DNA of 64,000 nt, taken from positions 40,028 through 104,027 of the forward strand of contig JALELH010000024.1 in NCBI GenBank assembly GCA_022768865.1. The letters are read 5' to 3'. Below, piece by piece: positions 18,844 to 26,052 of this stretch. The position numbers and the translations under genes were made by a program. This DNA is from Spirochaetia bacterium (lineage in GTDB: Bacteria; Spirochaetota; Spirochaetia; Treponematales; Treponemataceae). Every line of letters begins with the position of its first letter. Positions within the stretch are counted from its first letter, which is position 1. The notes beneath the pieces are model-generated. The model did not search any database. It worked only from the letters and a program-made list of their open reading frames with translations, and had not been told where the DNA came from.

Positions 18844-19379
18844 CAGGCAGGATTTCCTGTTTCAGGTACTGGTAAACCTAATTTTTCTAATGGAATGTAT
18901 TCAAAATAGTAAAAGCAATTCATGCTGATTATATAGTCTAAAGTATCCTTATATTTTGAATTTCTGAACCAGTCTGAAAGTAAATACATATACTCAACGT
19001 CAATGTTTAAAGGTGCCAATAATTTTCTGTATTGTTTACGTTTAAAATCGCAGGTTTGAAGTTTTTCATCTACAGAACCTGGGCTTTGCTGGTATTTGCA
19101 TTCTATAATATATAAAGTATTTTTTATAATTACAAAGATGCTGTCATCTGGAAGAAGCTGTTTTGAAAGTATCTTTTCCCAGTCCACACCTTTTCCTTTT
19201 AAGAATCTATAAAGATTATGCTTCTTGAATATACGGGCAACCTCTTCTTCTTTGTAATAAACAATATCATCAATGACTTTATAATCTTTTTGTCTATTTA
19301 AAAAGGTTGCTAAATCTGTTTTGCCTTCAAAAACTAATCCTGTTTTTGTATTACCACCGCCTTTACCGTTTTTGATCAT
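18843..19379 (-). CDS. Putative type II restriction endonuclease (PD-(D/E)XK), probably GATC-specific
   Basis: 178 residues, shorter than DpnII or MboI (about 280). Residues 77-95 give a credible PD-(D/E)XK site: PDD at 77-79, a hydrophobic strand, then IIECK with E93 and K95. A TG.FE motif lies at 14-18. The position between dam and dpnA, with one base of overlap to dpnA, is what assigns the role and the GATC specificity; the protein sequence alone would only say nuclease fold. GATC is protected by the two neighbouring methylases. Confidence 0.8.
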   Translation of the reverse strand: MIKNGKGGGNTKTGLVFEGKTDLATFLNRQKDYKVIDDIVYYKEEEVARIFKKHNLYRFLKGKGVDWEKILSKQLLPDDSIFVIIKNTLYIIECKYQQSPGSVDEKLQTCDFKRKQYRKLLAPLNIDVEYMYLLSDWFRNSKYKDTLDYIISMNCFYYFEYIPLEKLGLPVPETGNPA

Positions 19380-19402
19380 TTTAACACTATCTCCATTATT
19401 AC

Positions 19403-20284
19403 TTAAATTGCAATGTTTGTAATCAGAAGTTCGTTTACTGCTCCACGCTTTTGTGCATCTGAATTTATCATCCTGTTTGCATGAATGCGATTTATCATAA
19501 ATGGTGAATAAATTTCTTCAAAAAAATCATCACTTGCGTTTGTGTTTTTAGGGTCGGAATTGCTTGCCAGAACCTTTGCTCCTTTTAATGTAATTTCATT
19601 TATAAACTGTCCTAATTCAATCTGATTTTGATCGGTGAATCCATTGGAGCTGTAAGATGTGAAAGCGGATGATTGTGACAAAGGTCTGTAAGGTGGATCA
19701 AAATATACAAAGGTTTTTTTATCGATGAAATTCCTGCAAGAAGAATAGTCGCCAACAGTCATCTTTACTTTCTGTAAAACTTTAGAGCATGCTTTTATGT
19801 TTTCTTCATCGCAGATTAGAGGATTCTTTGCATTGTTAAACGGAACATTGAATTCACCTTTTAAATTTACACGGTAAAGTCCGTTGAAGCAGGTTTTATT
19901 TAGAAAAATAAGGAGGGCAGCTTTTTCTGTTTTAGAATCAGCTGATAATTTTAATTCATTGAACCGGCTTCTGTTTGCATAAAAGAATTCTTTGCGTTCT
20001 TCTTCAGAAAGTGATTTGTATTTATCCTGCATTGAATAGAGTTTTTTAATTAAACCTGCACAATTCAATTTAATCTCTTCGTAGACATTGATTAAATCTG
20101 CATTTATATCGTTGATTAAAACTTCTTTTACGTCATGATGATTTAATATGTCAAAAAGTACGGCACCACCGCCGACAAAGGGTTCGCAATATTTTTCTAT
20201 TTGAGAAGGATAATATTTTCTTATCTGTTCAAGCAGCTGAGTTTTGCCACCTGCCCATTTTACAAAAGGTTTTGCCGGATTCAT
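19403..20284 (-). CDS. dam: DNA adenine methyltransferase, D12 class (Dam/DpnM)
   Basis: 293 residues. The AdoMet pocket is PFVKWAGGKTQLL at 6-18 and EPFVGGGAVLFD at 34-45; the catalytic DPPY is at 196-199, followed by the target-recognition region. The alpha-class order and length fit DpnM and Dam, which methylate A in GATC. It is the first gene of a three-gene reverse operon (dam, nuclease, dpnA), as in DpnII and LlaDCHI systems, although the gene order differs (there: dam, dpnA, nuclease). Confidence 0.95.
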   Translation of the reverse strand: MNPAKPFVKWAGGKTQLLEQIRKYYPSQIEKYCEPFVGGGAVLFDILNHHDVKEVLINDINADLINVYEEIKLNCAGLIKKLYSMQDKYKSLSEEERKEFFYANRSRFNELKLSADSKTEKAALLIFLNKTCFNGLYRVNLKGEFNVPFNNAKNPLICDEENIKACSKVLQKVKMTVGDYSSCRNFIDKKTFVYFDPPYRPLSQSSAFTSYSSNGFTDQNQIELGQFINEITLKGAKVLASNSDPKNTNASDDFFEEIYSPFMINRIHANRMINSDAQKRGAVNELLITNIAI

Positions 20285-20348
20285 TTTTACATTCTATCCT
20301 AATTTAAGTTTATTTTCTATTAATCTCTGTTTTTGAATTGTTTTGACC

Positions 20349-21962
20349 TTATATTTCTTTTACAATCCATTCTTTTATTACCGGAATTTCTTTTTCAAAT
20401 CCTACACCGATTTTAATTAGTTTTTTGCCATCTGCTTTTTCGGCGGAATATGGAATTGCATAATCTTTGCTTTCAATCTGTTCCAGGGCTTCCTGTGCTG
20501 TTCCCTTAAGCTTGAATTCAAAAACATAAACTGCATTTTTTGTTTTTACGACGCAGTCAGCCCTGCCTTTTGCACTTTGAATTTCAACCTGAACAAATTG
20601 CCCCATAAGCTGAAAGATAAGGAAAATTCCGGTCTGGAAAGTCTGCTCAGTTACCGTCTGCTTTTCTCCGTAGACATTATAGGGAACGGCACTTAAAAGA
20701 GACTTGATTCTTGTCATAAAGTCATCAACGCTGCATGAGTTCAAATCTTCTATGAACTTCTTTACATAAAAGGCACCTGTTACACCTTTTTCAAAATTAA
20801 GCGAAAGCGGCATCAGGAAATTCAAAAAGCCGTATTTTACTTCATGATTAGGAAACGTCAGCGTGTATGTTCCAAAACTGCTGTCATAATCTTTTATGGT
20901 CAGATAGCCCGACTGATACAAAAGCGGAATTATTGACTGATAGTTAAAGCGGTATTCAGAAAATTCTTCGTTAAGGACTGAAACTCCCTCTTCCATTTCT
21001 TTGACGTCAAAATCTGCCTTCTGCATTGCCTTTACCAGAAAAGAGGGTGTACCTGTCTTAAACCAGAATGATTCAAAAGTCTGTGAATCAAAAGCATTTA
21101 AAAGGCTGAAGGGATTATAGACACCTTCAGAATTCTGTGAAAAATGGTAGCCGTCATACATGGATTTTAATTTTCCAATGCATTCATCTTTAGTAAGGTT
21201 TTTTGATTCTGCAAGCCGTTCAATTTCCGGAGTAAAAATATCTGTCAGTTCAGATTCAGAAATACCGCAGAGTGTAGAAAATCTTTTATCCATTGAAATG
21301 TCTTTTAAATTATTCAAATCGCTGAAAACTGAAACCTGAGAAAACTTTGTAACGCCTGTTAAAAATGAAAACCTGATATGTGCATCTTCTGATTTTAAAA
21401 CCCCGAAAAATGATTTTAACGTCTGCCTGTTATCTTCAAAAACTGCTTCATCATCCAGAACTTCAAGGAGAGGCTTGTCATATTCGTCAACTAAAATTAC
21501 TGACTGAAATCCGGTCTTTTCATGAATTGCTTTTAAAAGACGTTCAAAACGCTGGGAAAGGCTTTTTGCTTTTTCTGTAATGCCGTAAAGGTCTTCATAT
21601 TCACAAAGCTTGCTGTCAAGAATTACAGAAAGTGCATTGGGTTCCGAATATTTTGCTGAATTCAAATCAAACTGGATTATAGGATAAACCTGCCATGGCT
21701 TGCGGTTTTTTAAGGCTGCATGTTCTTCTTCAATTTTTTCAATCGCAAGGTCTTTAAAAAGTTCTTTCTTGCCTAAAAAGTATGCCTTGATTGTAGAAAG
21801 CAAAAGACTCTTGCCAAACCTGCGCGGGCGGCTTAAAAAATAAGGCGTGCCTGTCTTAACCATATCCCAGATAAGGCGGGTCTTGTCTACATAGACGTTG
21901 TCAAAGTTGCGGAGCTTTTCAAAATCCTGAATGCCGATAGGCAAATTGCGTTCTTCAATCAT
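20349..21962 (-). CDS. AAA-ATPase-like protein with C-terminal PD-(D/E)XK nuclease-like domain
   Basis: 537 residues from the ATG at 21962 (MIEERNLPIGIQDFEKL); an upstream start would add 13 unlike residues. The N-terminal domain has YVDKT, then the modified Walker A SRPRRFGKSLLLST and the later VILVDEYDKPLL (Walker B), typical of the AAA-ATPase-like family PF09820. The C-terminal region ends in QVEIQSAKGRADCVVKTKNAVYVFEFKLKGTAQEALEQIESKDYA, a PD-(D/E)XK-type motif with D, E and K. These genes are common, often multicopy, in treponemes and Bacteroidetes; their function is unknown. It lies upstream of the restriction operon but is probably separate. Confidence 0.9.
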   Translation of the reverse strand: MIEERNLPIGIQDFEKLRNFDNVYVDKTRLIWDMVKTGTPYFLSRPRRFGKSLLLSTIKAYFLGKKELFKDLAIEKIEEEHAALKNRKPWQVYPIIQFDLNSAKYSEPNALSVILDSKLCEYEDLYGITEKAKSLSQRFERLLKAIHEKTGFQSVILVDEYDKPLLEVLDDEAVFEDNRQTLKSFFGVLKSEDAHIRFSFLTGVTKFSQVSVFSDLNNLKDISMDKRFSTLCGISESELTDIFTPEIERLAESKNLTKDECIGKLKSMYDGYHFSQNSEGVYNPFSLLNAFDSQTFESFWFKTGTPSFLVKAMQKADFDVKEMEEGVSVLNEEFSEYRFNYQSIIPLLYQSGYLTIKDYDSSFGTYTLTFPNHEVKYGFLNFLMPLSLNFEKGVTGAFYVKKFIEDLNSCSVDDFMTRIKSLLSAVPYNVYGEKQTVTEQTFQTGIFLIFQLMGQFVQVEIQSAKGRADCVVKTKNAVYVFEFKLKGTAQEALEQIESKDYAIPYSAEKADGKKLIKIGVGFEKEIPVIKEWIVKEI

Positions 21963-22014
21963 GGTTTTATTATAGCATGGAATTTTATTTCGTTTCCACA
22001 AAGTCTATAAACCC

Positions 22015-22044
22015 TTGACAGCATTTCTAAAACCACTGTATACT
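22015..22044 (+). promoter_or_regulatory. Sigma-70-type promoter for the riboswitch-oadB transcript
   Basis: TTGACA at 22015-22020 is a perfect -35 box, and TATACT at 22039-22044 is a near-perfect -10 box, separated by 18 bases. The predicted start lies just before the riboswitch aptamer. Confidence 0.8.
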
Positions 22045-22053
22045 TAAATCAAT

Positions 22054-22148
22054 CCAAAAGGGGAGTAGTTACCCTCACGCATGTCAACAATCGGCCTTTA
22101 TCAGCCTGGCAGCGTGGCTTCAGAAACTGAAGAAACAAGACCTTTTGT
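22054..22148 (+). ncRNA. yybP-ykoY manganese riboswitch aptamer
   Basis: The 5' element AAAGGGGAGTAG and the 3' element CAAGACCTTTTG are the family's two most conserved blocks, and CAAAAGG (22055-22061) pairs with CCTTTTG (22141-22147) to close stem P1. Internal GTCAACAATCGG and stem-forming segments fit the rest of the aptamer. In known cases Mn2+ binding stabilises P1 and turns expression on. Here the 3' side of P1 is also the 5' side of the following terminator, which fits such an ON switch. Confidence 0.88.
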
Positions 22149-22193
22149 CAAACTAAACACATTGTGCTTAGTCTGGCAAAAGGTCTTTTTTTT
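22138..22193 (+). terminator. Riboswitch expression-platform terminator
   Basis: AGACCTTTTGTCAAACTAA (22138-22156) pairs with TTAGTCTGGCAAAAGGTCT (22168-22186) through 17 Watson-Crick pairs and two mismatched or wobble positions, followed by eight T. It shares CCTTTTG with aptamer stem P1, so the two structures exclude each other. Confidence 0.9.
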
Positions 22194-22194
22194 A

Positions 22195-22220
22195 ATGTCA
22201 TCCTGAGGACGCTCAGGATC
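22195..22220. repeat. REP-like hairpin, GTCATCCTGAG variant
   Basis: TGTC followed by ATCCTGAG (22200-22207), a 4-base loop and CTCAGGAT (22212-22219) is the same kind of core as GTCATTCCGAA...TTCGGAAT found elsewhere in the window. Here it lies in the leader between the riboswitch terminator and the gene. Confidence 0.7.
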
Positions 22221-22291
22221 TGCATGCAATTAAGCACGCTGGCTGCTAAGTTAAGCACGGCGGATGTTATGTTCAATTCACAGGAGGAAAC

Positions 22292-23419
22292 ATGAACACA
22301 TTAGCTTACTTTACACAGGGAATCATGGCTTTAACATGGCAGAGCCTTGTCATGTATTTAACCGGCGGCCTGCTGATTTTCCTTGCCGTCAAAAAGAACT
22401 ACGAACCCATGCTGCTTTTGCCCATAGGCTTTGGCGCAATTCTTGTAAACCTGCCGCTGCAGTTTGTATGGCAGAACGAAGGTGTGGCAGGTCCGCTAAA
22501 AGTTCTTTTTGAAAGCGGAATAATGACGGAACTGTTCCCGCTCTTAATCTTTGTAGGCGTAGGTGCCATGATAGACTTCCGCCCGCTTTTAACGCGCCCG
22601 TGGATGCTTGCATTCGGCATAGTGGCTCACACGGGCATTTTTGCAGCAGCATTTGTGGCACATAAGTTTTTCGGCTTCAGCTTTAAGGAAGCCTTGAGCA
22701 TTGGTTCCATAGGAGCAGCAGACGGACCTACGGCAATCTTTGTAGCATCCCGCTTTGCACCAAACCTGCTGGGTGCCATAACGGTGGTGTCCTATTCCTA
22801 TATGTCCCTTGTGCCCGTAATAATGCCGCCTGTAATCAGAATGCTTACAACAAAAAAGGAACGCTGCATCAGAACAACCGGCAGAGAAAAAGAAATCCCG
22901 CGCTGGCTTGCCATTGCCTTCCCGGTTTTAGTAACAATAGCAGTTAGCATTCTTGTGCCTGTTGCTTCCCCCTTAATCGGCTTTCTGATGTTCGGCAACT
23001 TAATAAGGGAATGCGGCGTTTTAGCTAAACTTTCCGCCTGCGCCCAGAACGAACTTTCTTCTATTATTACCTTGCTTTTGGGAATCACTGTCGGTGCAAC
23101 CATGGGCGCAGAAACATTCCTCCGCCCTCAGACTTTAACCATTCTTTTGCTAGGGCTATTTGCCTTTGTGGCCGACATTGCCGCCGGCCTTCTTTTTGCA
23201 AAGTTCCTTAACCTGTTCCTGAAGAATAAAATAAACCCCATGCTTGGTGCCTGCGGAATTTCTGCATTCCCCATGGCAAGCCGCGTTGTGCAGAAAATTG
23301 CCCTTGAAGACGACGACCAGAACTTTATCCTGATGCACGCCGTCAGTGCCAATGTTTCTGGCCAGATAGGTTCCATAATAATCGGCGGAATATTGCTTTC
23401 TTTGGGAATGGCGGCGTAG
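22292..23419 (+). CDS. Orphan sodium-translocating decarboxylase beta-subunit-like protein (OadB/GcdB/MmdB family)
   Basis: 375 residues with about eleven membrane helices. The family signature SIGAADGPTAIF is at 138-149, with the Na+-site aspartate D143 or D144, along with GVGAMIDFRPLL and VVSYSYMSLVP. In oxaloacetate, glutaconyl-CoA and methylmalonyl-CoA decarboxylases the beta subunit couples decarboxylation of carboxybiotin to Na+ export. No alpha, gamma or biotin-carrier gene is adjacent, so its partner must be coded elsewhere or it works alone. It is preceded by a strong AGGAGG ribosome site and lies downstream of the Mn2+ riboswitch. Confidence 0.9.
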   Translation: MNTLAYFTQGIMALTWQSLVMYLTGGLLIFLAVKKNYEPMLLLPIGFGAILVNLPLQFVWQNEGVAGPLKVLFESGIMTELFPLLIFVGVGAMIDFRPLLTRPWMLAFGIVAHTGIFAAAFVAHKFFGFSFKEALSIGSIGAADGPTAIFVASRFAPNLLGAITVVSYSYMSLVPVIMPPVIRMLTTKKERCIRTTGREKEIPRWLAIAFPVLVTIAVSILVPVASPLIGFLMFGNLIRECGVLAKLSACAQNELSSIITLLLGITVGATMGAETFLRPQTLTILLLGLFAFVADIAAGLLFAKFLNLFLKNKINPMLGACGISAFPMASRVVQKIALEDDDQNFILMHAVSANVSGQIGSIIIGGILLSLGMAA

Positions 23420-23556
23420 GGGATTTTAAGAAAAACTTTCTCCAAAGTTTTTTATCTTCGTGTTCTTAAGATGAATATTTCATTTTGCCTTAACTCTACG
23501 ATAAATAGGTACACAAGAACAATTTTTGCGGGTAGTCTGTAATCAAGAGGTATAAA

Positions 23557-24153
23557 ATGAATCAATATATTACAGGTTCCATGATAAAGGCGTTACGGGA
23601 AAAACAGGGACTGACGCAAAATCAGCTGTCAGAAAAACTGTGTGTTTCTGACAAGACGATTAGTAAATGGGAAACGGGGAAAGGCTATCCTGATATTGTG
23701 TTTTTAGAACCGCTTGCTAAAGTTCTTGGTATTTCCATGACGGAATTGTTTATGGGCGAACAAATTACAAATGCAAATGTCAGTGCCAATATGCAAAAAG
23801 TGAAGTTTTACGTTTGTCCTGTTTGCGGCAATGTAATTTATTCAACTGGTCAGGCGGTGATAAACTGTCACGGTTTACTTTTGCAGCCGCAGGAAGCCGA
23901 ACCTTGCGATGACTGTCATGCCGTTCTAATAGAAAAAAGTGAAGATGAATATTTTGTTCAGATTGAACATGAAATGACTAAAAGCCATTACATTTCCTTT
24001 ATTGCAGGAATCTATTCAGACAAAGTGGAATTCGTAAAGCAATACCCGGAAATGAATGCCCAATGCCGGCTAAAAATTGCAGGATTAAAGCAGATTTTGT
24101 TTTATTGTAACAGAGACGGTCTATTTAAAAAAGAAATCCAAATAATTTATTAA
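23557..24153 (+). CDS. XRE-family regulator fused to a superoxide-reductase-like (desulfoferrodoxin) domain
   Basis: 198 residues. Residues 8-62 are an XRE helix-turn-helix (IKALREKQGLTQNQLSEKLCVSDKTISKWE). Residues 84-198 follow the neelaredoxin/superoxide reductase pattern: FYVCPVCGNVIY, a Cys-rich loop, HEMTKSHYISFI (H138, H144), YPEM, and FYCNRDGLF. In true superoxide reductases the last motif is CNxHG; here D187 replaces the histidine ligand, while the axial cysteine C184 is kept. It may therefore be a sensor, not an enzyme. It is single, on the forward strand. Confidence 0.85.
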   Translation: MNQYITGSMIKALREKQGLTQNQLSEKLCVSDKTISKWETGKGYPDIVFLEPLAKVLGISMTELFMGEQITNANVSANMQKVKFYVCPVCGNVIYSTGQAVINCHGLLLQPQEAEPCDDCHAVLIEKSEDEYFVQIEHEMTKSHYISFIAGIYSDKVEFVKQYPEMNAQCRLKIAGLKQILFYCNRDGLFKKEIQIIY

Positions 24154-24541
24154 TTACTATTTTTATTCCTTTCCACCCCATTGCTTGCACCCGCATTGCC
24201 ATGCTGCGGTCGGGTGCGGCATGCACTTTAGTCAATAATATACCATGCAATGCGTCCGTGTGTGTATCATAAGAAATACTTCCTCATGCCGCGAGGAAAC
24301 ACTTCCTCATATTGCGAGGAAAGATTTCCTCATACCGTGAGGAAGCACTTCCTCATATCGTGAGGAAAGACTTCCTCATACCATGAGGAAACACTTCCTC
24401 ATATTGTGAGGAACTTTATAGATGATATGCTACTATACAAGCAAGTGTGTCATCAATATAATAGGGTTGATGGCAGGATAATGGACTGGTTTATGGTAAG
24501 CACACGGTCGCCTTTATTCAGCTGAAATACAGGGGGAAAGC
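24154..24541. other. Gene-free region with a hairpin and a 6-unit palindrome array
   Basis: No convincing coding frame is seen in these 388 bases. GCACCCG (24187-24193) and CGGGTGC (24211-24217) form a hairpin after the XRE gene. The array at 24280-24413 follows. A TATAAT at 24457-24462 may be the -10 box of the HU-like gene, but no good -35 box is at the right distance. Confidence 0.6.
24280..24413. repeat. Tandem array of six 19-bp palindromes with exact 23-bp period
   Basis: Units start at 24280, 24303, 24326, 24349, 24372 and 24395. Each reads TTCCTCATAyyGyGAGGAA, with outer TTCCTC and GAGGAA always kept and the centre varying by transitions. Spacers are 4 bases (acac, agat, gcac, agac, acac). 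It could be an array of protein-binding sites or a chain of hairpins. It is not CRISPR because spacers are far too short. Confidence 0.93.
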
Positions 24542-25315
24542 ATGGACGAATTTACATTATCAAGCGGCAGCAGGACTGTTTCGCTTTATGAAAATACTTT
24601 TTCTGCAGACAAGGGTTTTTACGGGCGTGTTCAAAAAAACAGGATGACTCTTGAAAACCTTGTTGCCAATATTGTAGAAAACCAGGTTGGCGTTTCAGAA
24701 CACATGATTTACCATGCGGCCAGCCTTATAATGGAAGAAGTTTTAAGGCAAATCCGCCTTGGAAATTCCGTTGACCTGCTTAATGCAGGCACCCTTTTCC
24801 TGAAGGTGAACGGCGGCGTAAAGGGCAAAAATCCTAAAAAAACAGATGTCCCTGGGTTTACCCTTGGATTTACTCCGTCACAGGAAGTTCTGGATGAAGT
24901 TGCTAAGGTTAAGGTTGATTGCGTAAGGTTTTCGGACAGGGGGGCTAAGATCAATTCCATTACAAACACTTTTGACAATAGCCAGAGCGGTGTTTTGTTC
25001 CGCGGTAAGGGCGTGCGCATTAAGGGGTCGCTCCTTAAGACCTGCGGAGAAAATTCCGGGATTTTCTTTGCTCCTATTGTAGACGAAGAGCCTGTAACGG
25101 AAGAATCCCGATGGATTAGGGCTGATCCTAACAGCATAAGCGTCAACGTGCCGTCTACCCTGGAATTTTATGTTCCTTCTGCAATTGAATGCGGCAAAAT
25201 GTATTCCATAGTGCTTAAAAACTGCATGTCCCACGGCAAGCAGCTTAAGGCGCCTGTTGTTTCTTTCAGTGCGCCGGTTATGGTTGCGGACAGCAGGGAT
25301 TCCGTCAGCAGCTAG
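24542..25315 (+). CDS. HU-like DNA-binding protein with C-terminal Ig-like domain
   Basis: 257 residues. Residues 30-130 match the HU/IHF-like fold (helical start NRMTLENLVANIVENQVGVSEHMIYHAASLIMEEVLRQIRLGNSVDLLNAGTLFLKVNG would be the dimer core; only parts are typical), followed by FTPSQEVLDEVAKVKV. The C-terminal 100 residues are beta-rich with the YVPSAIECGKMYSIVLKN pattern of the DUF4469/Ig-like domain found in such proteins. It may organise DNA. The start is preceded by AGGGGG, and the stop overlaps the end of the convergent acetyltransferase gene by 11 bases. Confidence 0.8.
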   Translation: MDEFTLSSGSRTVSLYENTFSADKGFYGRVQKNRMTLENLVANIVENQVGVSEHMIYHAASLIMEEVLRQIRLGNSVDLLNAGTLFLKVNGGVKGKNPKKTDVPGFTLGFTPSQEVLDEVAKVKVDCVRFSDRGAKINSITNTFDNSQSGVLFRGKGVRIKGSLLKTCGENSGIFFAPIVDEEPVTEESRWIRADPNSISVNVPSTLEFYVPSAIECGKMYSIVLKNCMSHGKQLKAPVVSFSAPVMVADSRDSVSS

Positions 25316-25787
25316 GCTGCAGCACAAGGCGCATTTCCTTGTAGCCGTTTACCTTGTCTTTAAAGCCTGCCTTTTTGTATACGGGGTAGCCGGCGTCTGT
25401 TGCGCTAAGGTCAATCCTTGAAAGGCCGCGTTCCTTGGCACCTGCTATAAGCATTGCCATAAGGGTGGTGCAGATGCCCTGGCCGCGCATTTGCTTTTCC
25501 GTAAATACGTTTAGGACTTCTGCCGTAAGGACTGTCTTTACGTTGGGGTTGGCAGGCATTTCTATTATGTTAAGGAATGCGGTGGCAACTATGCGGCTGC
25601 CTGCTTTTGCAATGTATGCTACCAGGCTTTTGCCGAGGGTGCGGTTAAAGTAGTCCGGCAGGCGGTTTTTCATGTTTTCCATGTCTTCTGCGCTGACGTT
25701 TTTAAAGTCGTCCTGTATGTAGGCAAGGCGCATGCGCACAAGTTCTTCTATGTCTTCTTTTGCTGCTTCCGTGTATTCAATGTCCAT
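25305..25787 (-). CDS. GNAT-family N-acetyltransferase
   Basis: 160 residues. The acetyl-CoA motif is VLNVFTEKQMRGQGICTTLMAMLIAGAKERG (Q/RxxGxG/A with QMRGQGI), followed by LSATDAGYPVYKKAGF, the usual C-terminal strand and helix. The acceptor substrate is not known. The gene is single and convergent with the HU-like gene, whose last 11 bases it overlaps. Confidence 0.9.
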   Translation of the reverse strand: MDIEYTEAAKEDIEELVRMRLAYIQDDFKNVSAEDMENMKNRLPDYFNRTLGKSLVAYIAKAGSRIVATAFLNIIEMPANPNVKTVLTAEVLNVFTEKQMRGQGICTTLMAMLIAGAKERGLSRIDLSATDAGYPVYKKAGFKDKVNGYKEMRLVLQPSC

Positions 25788-25976
25788 AAGTATTCCTGCC
25801 TTTTGTTTTGATGAATATATTCTATATAAATATGATAATTATCAATAGGTCGAATGCCGGGTTATAGATAAATTCTTAGTGTTAGAAAAAAACACCAGGG
25901 TCAGCAAAAATACAAAGATGCTTACAATTAAAACAAAGCATTTTACAATTGCGCCGTGTGGCATTATAGTTATTAG

Positions 25977-26030
25977 CAGGGCGAATAGCGAGTTAAAAAT
26001 AAGTTTATTTATAATGTGATATTCGTCCTG
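25977..26030. repeat. Core-less palindrome related to the outer arms of the nested elements
   Basis: CAGGGCGAATA (25977-25987) pairs with TATTCGTCCTG (26020-26030) with one G-T pair. The left part resembles the outer arm of copy 2 on the other side of the same gene (TAGGGCGAATGTC at 27037). A single arm-like sequence GAATGCCGGGTTATAGA lies at about 25851-25867 with no visible partner. No core is present. Confidence 0.6.
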
Positions 26031-26052
26031 ATAGTTTTCTAAGGAGGCACAA

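Noticed and set aside
22264..22512. Forward frame overlapping the start of the OadB-like gene
   Set aside because: It is out of frame with the clear membrane protein, whose AGGAGG site and family motifs decide the start at 22292.
24280..24413. CRISPR array
   Set aside because: Repeats are palindromic with only 4-base spacers; CRISPR spacers are about 30 bases and unique, and no cas gene is near. The same applies to 61664-61870.
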